A stretch of 23,087 bases of DNA from a virus. A program made the position numbers and the translations under genes. Positions 1 to 7,105 of the stretch are shown piece by piece; within the stretch, counting starts at the first letter, position 1; each line of letters opens with the position of its first letter. The DNA lies in IMG/VR virus record IMGVR_UViG_3300028666_000107, positions 1-23,087 of that record, one strand, 5' to 3'. The notes below the pieces were generated by a model, which was not told the DNA's origin, made no database searches, and saw only the letters and a list, made by a program, of their open reading frames with translations.

Positions 1-719
1 GCAAGCGTGGTGCTGTCATGGTTAATCAGCCAGGTGGTGTACAGCTTAAATACAAACCTGGTGATTTTAAAGTTAAGATTGAAACTACTGTTAACTTTAG
101 TCAGCAGCAACGTCAGGCGATGCAACAGATTACTTCTCTTATGCAAGTACCTATGGTTGGTCAGTTCGTATCTGAAACTAGTATTGATTTACTCTTTGAT
201 AACATTGATTGTCGTGATTCTGAAACATGGCGTGGACGTGCCGAGATATGGATGCAAGAGCAACAAAAAGCCAAACAAGCAGCTATGCAGCAAGCAGCAC
301 AACAACCTAAGATTGAACAACAAGCTATTCAAATTGCGGCTCAACAGGCACAAGCTGAAGCGCAAATGGGTATGGCTAAGATTGAGCAGCAAGCTATGTC
401 TGACAAAGCTAAGACTGCTATTGAGGTGGCTAAGCTTGAGCTTGAGCGTGAGAAACTACGTGTTGAATTGGCAAGATTAACTGCTGATATGCATGTGGAA
501 GAACAGAAATTAGGCATAGATCAACAACGTGCCGACGATGAAAGGGTGGAGCGAATTATTGATAATACAATCAAGCAAAGTGAGCACACCCACAATATTA
601 CAGGTCAACAATTTGAGAGAAGCTTAAGATCTATGGAAAGCGATCGTAATCATGAAATGGATAAAGCTTCTAGAGAAACTGAAAAGCTAGAGAAGCAAAC
701 CAAGGAAATAAGTGAATAA
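1..719 (+). CDS. Portal protein, C-terminal part (truncated by window edge)
   Basis: The reading frame is already open at base 3 and stops with TAA at 717-719, so only the C-terminal part of the protein (about 238 residues) is visible. The first ~70 residues (FKVKIETTVNFSQQQRQAM, then LLFDNIDCRDSETW) resemble the end of the stem/wing region of podovirus portal proteins. The rest is a long, uninterrupted Gln/Ala/Glu/Lys-rich helix (about residues 75-235), as in the C-terminal barrel or coiled coil of P22-type portals. In that family a dodecameric portal forms the DNA entry/exit vertex and docks terminase and the tail adaptor. The position directly before scaffold and coat genes supports the call. 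An ATG at 18 is internal and is not the true start. The main uncertainty is that the diagnostic portal core is outside the window. Confidence 0.78.
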   Translation, partial: KRGAVMVNQPGGVQLKYKPGDFKVKIETTVNFSQQQRQAMQQITSLMQVPMVGQFVSETSIDLLFDNIDCRDSETWRGRAEIWMQEQQKAKQAAMQQAAQQPKIEQQAIQIAAQQAQAEAQMGMAKIEQQAMSDKAKTAIEVAKLELEREKLRVELARLTADMHVEEQKLGIDQQRADDERVERIIDNTIKQSEHTHNITGQQFERSLRSMESDRNHEMDKASRETEKLEKQTKEISE

Positions 720-776
720 TTATTCAAAAAACTGTATAAATATTCACATTTACTTGATTAAACTGAATAATTATTC
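714..776. repeat. Two copies of a perfect 12-bp palindrome (possible operator pair)
   Basis: GAATAATTATTC occurs at 714-725 and again at 765-776, 51 bp apart, each preceded by T. It equals its own reverse complement. The first copy overlaps the portal stop codon. The second lies within the 17-bp spacer of a predicted promoter (-35 at 754-759, -10 at 777-782). This arrangement is typical of a dimeric regulator binding two sites, but no binding protein is identified here and the sequence is AT-rich. Confidence 0.5.
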
Positions 777-782
777 TATATT
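754..782 (+). promoter_or_regulatory. Predicted sigma70-type promoter for scaffold/coat transcription
   Basis: A -35 box TTGATT (754-759) is followed by a 17-bp spacer and a -10 box TATATT (777-782), matching four and five of six consensus positions. Transcription would be expected to start near 788-790, just before the tandem hairpin RNA and about 125 nt upstream of the scaffold start codon. A 12-bp palindrome fills positions 765-776 of the spacer, suggesting that a DNA-binding protein could control access to the promoter. This is inferred from sequence only. Confidence 0.55.
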
Positions 783-792
783 AAGAGTGCCA

Positions 793-886
793 GCAACCAG
801 AGCTGTTAATCTGGGGTAGACCTCATACGGAGGGTAAAAACGTGGGCAACTAGAGCCATAATCTAGGGCAGACCAGAGACACTGGG
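793..886 (+). ncRNA. Tandem two-hairpin structured leader RNA upstream of the scaffold gene
   Basis: Two units 53 nt apart share the layout GCAA - stem 1 - GGyAGA - stem 2 - G. In unit A (793-834) stem 1 is CCAGA/TCTGG (797-801 with 810-814) and stem 2 is CCTC/GAGG (821-824 with 830-833). In unit B (846-886) stem 1 is CTAGA/TCTAG (850-854 with 862-866) and stem 2 is CCAG/CTGG (873-876 with 882-885). Three of the nine base pairs differ between units by compensatory changes, while the joining sequences (GCAA, GGyAGA) and the loop-1 ends (GC...TAA) are conserved. That pattern indicates selection for RNA structure. Positions 820-824 (ACCTC) could also pair with GAGGT (901-905) at the scaffold ribosome binding site, suggesting translational control. 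No known riboswitch family was recognised. Confidence 0.6.
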
Positions 887-912
887 ATAATCAAGTCGAA
901 GAGGTATTTAAT

Positions 913-1572
913 ATGACAGATGGATTGAGTCAAAATCAGACTCCCGCTACAGCTACGCCTATTGAAAGTGAGAAGAAGTTTTCACAAGATGAGGTTAACT
1001 ACTTAATTAGCAAGGTGAAAGCCGAAGCTAAGCAGTCGGTACAACATCAGATAGAGGCAGCGCCTAAGCAAGATGTATCTTTGAAAGACATTGAAGAGTT
1101 GGTAGAGAAGCGTACTGAAGAGAAGATCAAATCGATTCAACAACAGTATGTAACATCGCAACAAGAGCAGGTTATGAAGCAGGCTGTTGATGCGCATTAC
1201 CAGACGATTAATTCTGCGAAGAAGATATATTCAGATTTTGATGAAGTTGTTGGCACTATTAATTTCGGCGAAAGTCCGGCTTTAATTCCTTTGATACAAT
1301 CAATGCCTAATAAAGAGGCGGTCATGTACCACCTAGGCAAAGAGGATGAGCGGTTTAATCAAATAAATTTTGCACTGCAAAGCAAGCAATATGCTAAGGC
1401 GGAGAGTTTAATGAAGAAATTTGCTGATTCTATTCAGAAGAACGAAGAGAAGGCTGCAGAAGCTAAAAAGACCATCCAACCTAAAGAACCATTGAGTCAA
1501 TTAAAACCTTCAACCACTGGTGTTGATGGTACATGGGACGTTAAGTCTTTAAAGAAGATGCTCAAACGTTAA
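913..1572 (+). CDS. Capsid scaffolding protein
   Basis: This 219-aa protein is hydrophilic and largely helical. A Pro/Thr-rich N-terminus is followed by charged coiled-coil-type sequence (about residues 20-100, EELVEKRTEEKIKSIQQQ), a more globular middle (about 105-165) and a lysine-rich C-terminus ending DVKSLKKMLKR. Scaffolding proteins of P22-like phages have the same design; the basic C-terminal helix-turn-helix binds the coat protein and directs procapsid assembly before the scaffold leaves. It sits between portal and coat genes, where P22 encodes gp8. P22 gp8 is about 303 aa, so this one is short. The start is ATG with AGAGG about seven bases upstream. The call rests on composition and position rather than clear residue homology. 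Confidence 0.75.
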   Translation: MTDGLSQNQTPATATPIESEKKFSQDEVNYLISKVKAEAKQSVQHQIEAAPKQDVSLKDIEELVEKRTEEKIKSIQQQYVTSQQEQVMKQAVDAHYQTINSAKKIYSDFDEVVGTINFGESPALIPLIQSMPNKEAVMYHLGKEDERFNQINFALQSKQYAKAESLMKKFADSIQKNEEKAAEAKKTIQPKEPLSQLKPSTTGVDGTWDVKSLKKMLKR

Positions 1573-1617
1573 TCATGATCCATCAGCGTAGATTCTATGT
1601 TGAATGGAGATTAAATC

Positions 1618-2880
1618 ATGGCGATTTCTGCCGAGAATATTTTACAACAAGTTGTGACCTGGAACATGGTCGACTTAGCTGTGTTTCAAAACATGGCTTG
1701 CTTTGTATCAACTGCAAACACAATCATGAAGAACCCACAAGATTTCGCTGGAAACTTGGGTGCCTCGATTGCTTACGAACAACCACCACAACTTGTTTCA
1801 CAACAAGGTTTAGTGGTTAACTTTGAGCCTATCCAACAGAACTCACGTACTTTGACGGTTAATAACCAACAAAACGTATCGTATTCTGGTACTGCTGAAC
1901 AAATCATCTTTAACAACCTTGAAGAATATAGCAAACGCTTAGGGGATTCCTCTATGCAAGCTTTGGCTTCATATGTTGAATCTGACGTAGCTAGCCTATG
2001 TGAAAGCATTCCTTACCGTTTCTATGGTAATGGAACGACTCCCATTTCTAGCGCTCAACAATTAGCGCAAGCTATTGCTAACTTCCGCGCGTACTCTGCA
2101 CCTCCTGGTGGCTTAAAATGCTACCTAGATTTGCAAGCTGTACCTGCGATTGTTAATAGCATGCAAAATCAATTCACTTTAGAGCGTAATAATGAAAATG
2201 CTCAATCGTGGATGGTAGGAAATTGGGCCGGTGTCGATTATTATCAATCGAATTTACTAAAAGTCCATTTTTCAGGTTCCGTGGGTAACAATGGCGATAC
2301 TTTGACAGTTTTGTCGACAAATGACCCGACGGGCAACGCCATTTCTTCTATCACTTTGTCTGGTGCTAGTGTGTTTTCCGATCCAAATGCTATCAAAAAA
2401 TATGATATGGCTCAATTCTTGGCTGGTTCTTTCTTTGTAACCTACCAGAATTCATTGGCTACTGCATTGCCAACGCAAGTTTTGATTACCTCTGATGCTC
2501 CATCTGATATTTCTGGTAATGTTACTATTAACGTTTATCCAACGTTATGTGCAACTGTCGGTAGTATTGTGCAAAACATTAACACCAACATTGTGGCTGG
2601 CATGCAAATCAAATTGCTTCCTGACCATAAATGCGGTGCTTTAGTATCTGATAATGCTATGTACGTAGCAATGCCACCATTGCCAAGTACCTATCCTTTC
2701 CCAAGTGCGTCTGCAACTGACCCTGATACGCAAGTATCTGTACGTTTATATTACGGTGTTATTCCGTTCCAAAACGTATACGGTTGGACTCGTGACTGCG
2801 TATGGGGTAAAGATGGCGTGCCACAGAACTTTATGCGTATTGCGTTCCCAATCAACACCGGCAGCGGTATTGGTTTCTAA
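1618..2880 (+). CDS. Major capsid (coat) protein, P22 gp5-like
   Basis: At 420 aa this is close to P22 coat protein (430 aa) and sits directly after the scaffold gene. The N-terminus (AISAENILQQVVTWNMVDLA) resembles the N-terminal arm of P22-type coats. The middle (about residues 215-330) is rich in beta-strand and glycine and could correspond to the inserted domain P22 coat carries in its HK97 fold. The C-terminus (YYGVIPFQNVYGWTRDCVWG, then NFMRIAFP) gives the strand-rich ending expected. It should assemble as hexamers and pentamers around the scaffold to form the procapsid shell. The start is ATG with GGAG eight bases upstream. The codons look more uniform than those of the fibre genes, as expected for the most expressed gene. 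Confidence 0.85.
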   Translation: MAISAENILQQVVTWNMVDLAVFQNMACFVSTANTIMKNPQDFAGNLGASIAYEQPPQLVSQQGLVVNFEPIQQNSRTLTVNNQQNVSYSGTAEQIIFNNLEEYSKRLGDSSMQALASYVESDVASLCESIPYRFYGNGTTPISSAQQLAQAIANFRAYSAPPGGLKCYLDLQAVPAIVNSMQNQFTLERNNENAQSWMVGNWAGVDYYQSNLLKVHFSGSVGNNGDTLTVLSTNDPTGNAISSITLSGASVFSDPNAIKKYDMAQFLAGSFFVTYQNSLATALPTQVLITSDAPSDISGNVTINVYPTLCATVGSIVQNINTNIVAGMQIKLLPDHKCGALVSDNAMYVAMPPLPSTYPFPSASATDPDTQVSVRLYYGVIPFQNVYGWTRDCVWGKDGVPQNFMRIAFPINTGSGIGF

Positions 2881-2893
2881 GGAATGGTCAACT

Positions 2894-2912
2894 GGGGTAC
2901 GTTATGTACCCC
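2894..2912 (+). other. Perfect 7-bp hairpin after the coat gene
   Basis: GGGGTAC (2894-2900) pairs perfectly with GTACCCC (2906-2912) across a five-base GTTAT loop, in the 54-bp gap between the coat stop and the next start. No T-run follows, so it does not look like a factor-independent terminator. It could protect or process the 3' end of the highly expressed coat mRNA, or cause partial attenuation. It is the only prominent hairpin among the junctions of the virion operon downstream of scaffold. Confidence 0.5.
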
Positions 2913-2934
2913 TCTTGGCAAAGGAGCATAGTAT

Positions 2935-3660
2935 ATGACATATACAGCTAGGCAGCTCATCAATGATGCGTATTATCTTTCTGGGATAGTGGGCCAGTCA
3001 TTTGAGGAGGTATCAGGGTCGCAAATAGAGGTCGGATTAAACCGATTGAATGCGTTCTTGTCTATTAAAGGTGCCCAGACTGAGCTTATTCCTTACTATG
3101 ATATTTTTGAACAGCAGTTTGTTGCTGGACAAGAAAAGTATTTTATTCCCAATCTTGTCGAGCTTGATACTTTATCTTTTTATTTGACTAATAGTAACAA
3201 CGATCCTGTTACAGCAGTTCGTTTACCTATTGACCATTTAACGCGCTATCAGTATCTAAGTACGGCGAGACCCGAAGGCATTAATGCCATTCCTTTTAGC
3301 TACTACACCAATCGTGTATTAGGTGGGATGGATTTGTATGTGTATTTCTTGCCACAAATACCATATTTTTATCAGGTGTCAGGTAAGTTCGCATTACAGA
3401 CCACCTCATTAAACCAGGACTTATCCTTGGTATATGATGGTTGGTATATTGAGTATTTACGTTATGGACTGGCCATTTTGTTGTGCGAATGGTGGCAAGT
3501 GGTTCCAGCTGCTAGCTTGCAAAAACAAGCTGATGCGCTAGAGGATTTTAATATGACATTGGAGCCTATGGACTTCACTATTCGTACTAGACAGTATTTC
3601 AGGAACAAGGGTGGTCTGAACTGGGCTGATGTCAATTACGGAAAAGGCTGGAGGGGTTAA
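2935..3660 (+). CDS. Head-to-tail adaptor / tail accessory factor, P22 gp4-like
   Basis: This 241-aa protein starts MTYTARQLINDAYYLSGIVG and continues with EEVSGSQIEVGLNRLNAFLS. That is the helical N-terminal pattern of P22 gp4-like tail accessory factors, which bind beneath the portal as the first head-completion protein and prepare the site for gp10. The middle is beta-rich, and the C-terminal part (about residues 165-215) returns to helices (WYIEYLRYGLAILLCEWW). P22 gp4 is shorter (166 aa), so this is an extended member. An AAAGGAG SD lies about eight bases before the ATG. The position between coat and the gp10-like gene matches the P22 order. Confidence 0.68.
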   Translation: MTYTARQLINDAYYLSGIVGQSFEEVSGSQIEVGLNRLNAFLSIKGAQTELIPYYDIFEQQFVAGQEKYFIPNLVELDTLSFYLTNSNNDPVTAVRLPIDHLTRYQYLSTARPEGINAIPFSYYTNRVLGGMDLYVYFLPQIPYFYQVSGKFALQTTSLNQDLSLVYDGWYIEYLRYGLAILLCEWWQVVPAASLQKQADALEDFNMTLEPMDFTIRTRQYFRNKGGLNWADVNYGKGWRG

Positions 3661-3662
3661 TA

Positions 3663-5291
3663 TTGAGTTTTGCACCATCCACATTTAATCCTAAAGTTGA
3701 ATCTCCTGTAGAGATTGTGGGCAGCAATACGTTTGGCCGTAACCCAAAGATATCGCCATCGCAGACTTTTAATATGTTTGTTTCAGATGATTGGCTTGTT
3801 AATTCTGCTGGTTATCAAAAGCGCATTCATTTTGGGGATAAGAGTAATGGCAGAGCTAATTACACTAGTTTTCGGGGAGGCTTTACTCTTGTTGTTAGAG
3901 GAAACCAGGTTTTCAGAGTCACCGGCCCTAAAGATAATCTCCTTTATCAGCTTATTTTTAACCTAGGAACATTCTTTGGAAGGGTTTCTATTGATGAAAA
4001 CATTGCTTATCAGATAGCAATTTGTGATGAGCAAGCGTTATGGATTTATGATTATAGGGCCAATACTGCTGTAAAGGCGGTCTTGCCTATAAATACCCAG
4101 ACGGGGTTGCCGATTGTTCCTGGATATGTGACATATCATATGGGGTATTTTATTGTTACTGATTTAACCTCTAGCAATTGGTATTTATCACCAATTAATG
4201 ATGGTTCAGGAGATTGGAATTGGGGTGCTGGTAGTGTTCCTGTATTTGGGACATTACAACAGAAGGCTGACGTTGCAACGGCTGCCATTCGCATGCCTGG
4301 GGAAGGTAATGTTATTTTAGTATTTGGGAATGTAAGTGGAAACTATTTTTACAATAATGGAGCACAACTCTTCCCTTATCAGCTTACTAATTCTACTTCT
4401 ATTGACTATGGCTGCCTTAGTACAAGTACCATAGCTGCAATGGATGAATTTGTAGTGTTTTTGGGGGCTAATGAGAAATCTGGGCCCGCGTTATTAGTTA
4501 GTAAAGGTGGTCCATTTGATAGGATTTCAACTGATGGTATTGATTTTTTATTAGACCAATTAGTTGCGCCTCATGATTCGGTAGCATTCTTCAATCGTAT
4601 TGATGGGCATGTATTCTATCACATTACATTTTACAATCCGGCAGATAATATAACATTGATATATGACTTTGAGACTGAGAAGTTCTTTTATTTGACTGAT
4701 GAAAATATGAATCATCATATAGCTGCTGATATTGCATATTTTAATGACACTTATTATTTTGTGTCTCTGAACGATGGTGATTTATATGAGATGAGTTCTG
4801 TCTTCACCCAATATGATTACAGCAATCCAGGGGAAGCGCCTAACCAATATTTGATACCTAGGATGAGGGTTTGTCAGAGGATTCAGGCTAAGGATAGCAG
4901 TCAGAATGTGGTTAATAGTTTTACATTTCCTATTGAGCAGGGTGTAGATACGTATTATCAGAGTTCTGGTAAGAGATTAATTTCAACGATTGAGGGTGTG
5001 GTGTTGGCGCAGATAGCGCCACCTGGATATGTTGGGCAATATATATCTACTGAATATGTGTTAGAGAATTATCAGCCAAGGATTGATTTAACTATTTCTA
5101 AGGATGGTGGATATACGTTTGGTAATGCATCGAGTAAGTTTTTAAATCCGTTAGGTGTGCGCAAGAATCGGATTGTTTTTTGGGGAATGGGATTGTGCAA
5201 TGAATTGGTTATGCAGTTACGGTTTTGGAGTAAGGATAGAGTAACTGTTGGTAATGGATTGTTACAATTTAGGACGAGGGATGCGGCATGA
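3663..5291 (+). CDS. Packaged-DNA stabilisation / tail hub protein, P22 gp10-like
   Basis: This 542-aa, mostly beta-strand protein begins SFAPSTFNPKVESPVEIVGS, with short motifs such as SQTFNMFVSDDWLVNSAGYQK typical of gp10-type DNA stabilisation proteins. In P22, six copies of gp10 (472 aa) close the neck below gp4 and provide the attachment sites for tailspikes and the tail needle. The start is TTG: the only in-frame ATG nearby is at codon 38, inside conserved-looking sequence, while GGAGGGG lies at a good distance before the TTG. The gene follows the gp4-like gene by two bases and overlaps the next start in an ATGA junction, so translation is probably coupled. Confidence 0.68.
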   Translation: MSFAPSTFNPKVESPVEIVGSNTFGRNPKISPSQTFNMFVSDDWLVNSAGYQKRIHFGDKSNGRANYTSFRGGFTLVVRGNQVFRVTGPKDNLLYQLIFNLGTFFGRVSIDENIAYQIAICDEQALWIYDYRANTAVKAVLPINTQTGLPIVPGYVTYHMGYFIVTDLTSSNWYLSPINDGSGDWNWGAGSVPVFGTLQQKADVATAAIRMPGEGNVILVFGNVSGNYFYNNGAQLFPYQLTNSTSIDYGCLSTSTIAAMDEFVVFLGANEKSGPALLVSKGGPFDRISTDGIDFLLDQLVAPHDSVAFFNRIDGHVFYHITFYNPADNITLIYDFETEKFFYLTDENMNHHIAADIAYFNDTYYFVSLNDGDLYEMSSVFTQYDYSNPGEAPNQYLIPRMRVCQRIQAKDSSQNVVNSFTFPIEQGVDTYYQSSGKRLISTIEGVVLAQIAPPGYVGQYISTEYVLENYQPRIDLTISKDGGYTFGNASSKFLNPLGVRKNRIVFWGMGLCNELVMQLRFWSKDRVTVGNGLLQFRTRDAA

Positions 5292-5554
5292 ATATTCCAA
5301 ACTTTATTAACTCTAGAGTTATTGATGAAAATGGGTATTTTACTCCTGAGTGGCGTAATTTGATGACACAGATGTTGACTGAGCAGCAGATTAATTTGGG
5401 GAATGAGGGATATAAGATACCTCAGCAACCTACGACAAATATTAATAATTTGACGGATGTGGATAAGTCTACGGCGTCAATTGTATATGATTCGACGACC
5501 AATACGTTTAAGGGCAATGAAGCTGGCGTATGGAAGACATTCACATTAGTTTAG
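5288..5554 (+). CDS. Small virion-region protein of unknown function
   Basis: This 88-aa protein overlaps the gp10-like gene by four bases (ATGA). The N-terminal third contains DENGYFTPEWRNLMTQML, a phrase common to small proteins encoded next to neck genes of podoviruses. The C-terminus (STASIVYDSTTNTFKGNEAG, then VWKTFTLV) looks like the short beta-structured ending of fibre-associated proteins. It occupies the place where P22 encodes the tail needle (gp26), but at 88 aa without a long coiled coil it is not an obvious needle. A minor structural or assembly role is possible; the function is unknown. Confidence 0.7.
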   Translation: MNIPNFINSRVIDENGYFTPEWRNLMTQMLTEQQINLGNEGYKIPQQPTTNINNLTDVDKSTASIVYDSTTNTFKGNEAGVWKTFTLV

Positions 5555-5563
5555 GGGTGATTT

Positions 5564-6226
5564 ATGGCAGATTGGTATAATCCTTTTAGCTGGGGCAGCG
5601 ATCCATATGGTGATGCCCAGAAGTATTTGGGTCAATATGAGCAAATATTGAATCAGGCTTACGATCCATATATCGAATACGGCATGCGAGCTATGCCCAC
5701 GCTTGAAGAGCAATATGCGTTACTTTTGAGCAATCCAGCGGCTGTACAGGCAATGTTGGGGCAGGGATTTGAAGAGTCTCCTGGGTATGAATTTCAAATG
5801 GATCAAGCAATGAACGCCTCTAATCAAGCGGCTTCTGCTGGCGGTATGTTAGGTACTCCGAGTCATACGCAACAATCTATGGGCGTGGCTCAAGGTTTAG
5901 CTGCTCAAGATTACTGGAACTACTATAATCAGAATGCGAGCTTGTATAATCAAGGGTTGACGGGTACACAAGGTCAGTTTGATACTGGCTTTAATGCGAC
6001 TAATCAGAAACAGGGTGCTATGGGTAATTTGTATGGCTCTAAGGCTAATCTTGCGAATGCTCAAGGTCAGAGTCAGCAGAATATGTTTTCTAGTTTGTTA
6101 GGGGCTGGAATTGGAGCTGCCGGATATGCATTTGGTGGGCCTGCTGGCGGAGCGGCAACAAGTGGAATATACAATTTAGCAGATCCTAATGCGCAAGCAT
6201 ATTGGTATGGGTACGGTACAAGGTAA
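5564..6226 (+). CDS. Probable DNA-ejection (internal virion) protein, P22 gp7 position
   Basis: This 220-aa protein is rich in Gln, Ala, Gly and Tyr. It has an N-terminal ADWYNPFSWGSDPYGDAQKY segment, then a conserved-looking block SPGYEFQMDQAMNASNQAA followed by GGMLGTPSHTQQ (about residues 73-105). That block recurs in internal or DNA-transfer proteins of many podoviruses. Near the C-terminus a small-residue stretch (LLGAGIGAAGYAFGGPAGG, about 178-197) could insert into membrane. In P22, gp7, gp20 and gp16 leave the capsid before DNA and help it cross the cell envelope. This gene is first of three in that position. The start is ATG with GGGGTG upstream. Confidence 0.62.
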   Translation: MADWYNPFSWGSDPYGDAQKYLGQYEQILNQAYDPYIEYGMRAMPTLEEQYALLLSNPAAVQAMLGQGFEESPGYEFQMDQAMNASNQAASAGGMLGTPSHTQQSMGVAQGLAAQDYWNYYNQNASLYNQGLTGTQGQFDTGFNATNQKQGAMGNLYGSKANLANAQGQSQQNMFSSLLGAGIGAAGYAFGGPAGGAATSGIYNLADPNAQAYWYGYGTR

Positions 6227-6232
6227 TAAAAT

Positions 6233-7105
6233 ATGGCTAGTTTTCCTTATATGCAATTTCAGCCAACGAATCCGTTAGACACGGCCATAAAGACTGCTAT
6301 GGAAGTTTATAGCGTTCCGGCTCAGCGATCTCAACAACAGGCACAAACATCTCTCCTTCAGCAACAAGCTGAAAAAGAAAGAATGATTGTACAGCTTTTG
6401 GGCGGAGCTACTGGCGGAATGAATGGCGGTCCTTCCGAAGGGATGGGTAAATCAGGTTCAGGTGTTTCTTCTGGTGCATTTGGAGGAAATACGGAGATTC
6501 AAGATCAATTATTGAGACAAATGCTTGGCTTGCCTTCTGAGTTTCCAGGAGAAAGGACACGAAGGGAAAGAGAAACTCATCAAGCAAATAGTATTTTCAA
6601 TAAAGATGTTGAAAAGAAATTGGGTACTTCTGGAAGTATTACGCAAAAGCAAAATATGTCTTTAGGTGCAGATTTAACAATACCACTTTTAGATCAATTA
6701 ATTGATTTGGAAGTTCCAGGCCAAGTAATTGGAAAAACATTTTCGCCTAATGTTCAGGCAGAATATCAAGGATTAGTTTCAAATATTGTGGATAAAGTTC
6801 TTAAAGGTATGGATTTAACCTCAAGCGAAGAGAATACTCGTAGTGTTAGAAAAATGGTAGAACGTCAACCGTTTGAAAATGAAGAATCATACAAAAATAG
6901 GTTAAGAGACCTTAAAGAAGAAATGTTTTTCATTAAAGATGTGACTTCGAGTGGACAACCTAACCATGGCGGCCAATCAAATAATCATGGCCAACAATCA
7001 AAAAATTCTGGCAAGGTAAGAATACAGGCTCCTGATGGAACTATTCGTATGGTTCCCAGCGCTCTCGTAGATGCTGCGTTAAAAGCAGGAGGTAAACGTG
7101 CCTGA
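6233..7105 (+). CDS. Probable DNA-ejection (internal virion) protein, P22 gp20 position
   Basis: This 290-aa hydrophilic protein starts just after the preceding gene. Residues 30-50 are Gln-rich helix (RSQQQAQTSLLQQQAEKERM), followed by a Gly/Ser-rich linker (about 57-85). A charged, helical central part follows (about 95-235) and then a Gln/Asn/Gly-rich stretch. The C-terminus ends in a basic tail (KAGGKRA). No catalytic motif was seen. The middle position of a three-gene set between neck and fibre genes matches P22 gene 20, whose product is ejected with the DNA. The assignment is by context. Its last eight bases overlap the next gene. Confidence 0.55.
   Translation: MASFPYMQFQPTNPLDTAIKTAMEVYSVPAQRSQQQAQTSLLQQQAEKERMIVQLLGGATGGMNGGPSEGMGKSGSGVSSGAFGGNTEIQDQLLRQMLGLPSEFPGERTRRERETHQANSIFNKDVEKKLGTSGSITQKQNMSLGADLTIPLLDQLIDLEVPGQVIGKTFSPNVQAEYQGLVSNIVDKVLKGMDLTSSEENTRSVRKMVERQPFENEESYKNRLRDLKEEMFFIKDVTSSGQPNHGGQSNNHGQQSKNSGKVRIQAPDGTIRMVPSALVDAALKAGGKRA

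Noticed and set aside
7-480. Rightward open frame (157 codons) overlapping the portal fragment
   Set aside because: It is Leu/Arg/Lys-rich shadow sequence of the Gln/Ala-rich portal helix in another frame, without a proper SD or recognisable domain.
789-905. tRNA genes (loops contain GTTAA and CATAA-type anticodon-like sequences)
   Set aside because: There is no acceptor stem, D-arm or TpsiC arm; only small hairpins are present.
789-905. Guanidine-II (mini-ykkC) or glutamine (glnA) riboswitch, both of which can be tandem or short
   Set aside because: The required ACGR hairpin loops, or the conserved glutamine-riboswitch core sequences, are not present in matching positions in both units.
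1575-1820. Rightward open frame overlapping the start of the coat gene
   Set aside because: It is an out-of-frame shadow of the coat gene with no SD; the coat frame is well supported.
2894-2912. Factor-independent terminator after the coat gene
   Set aside because: No T-run follows the hairpin, and the neck genes downstream have no other visible promoter.
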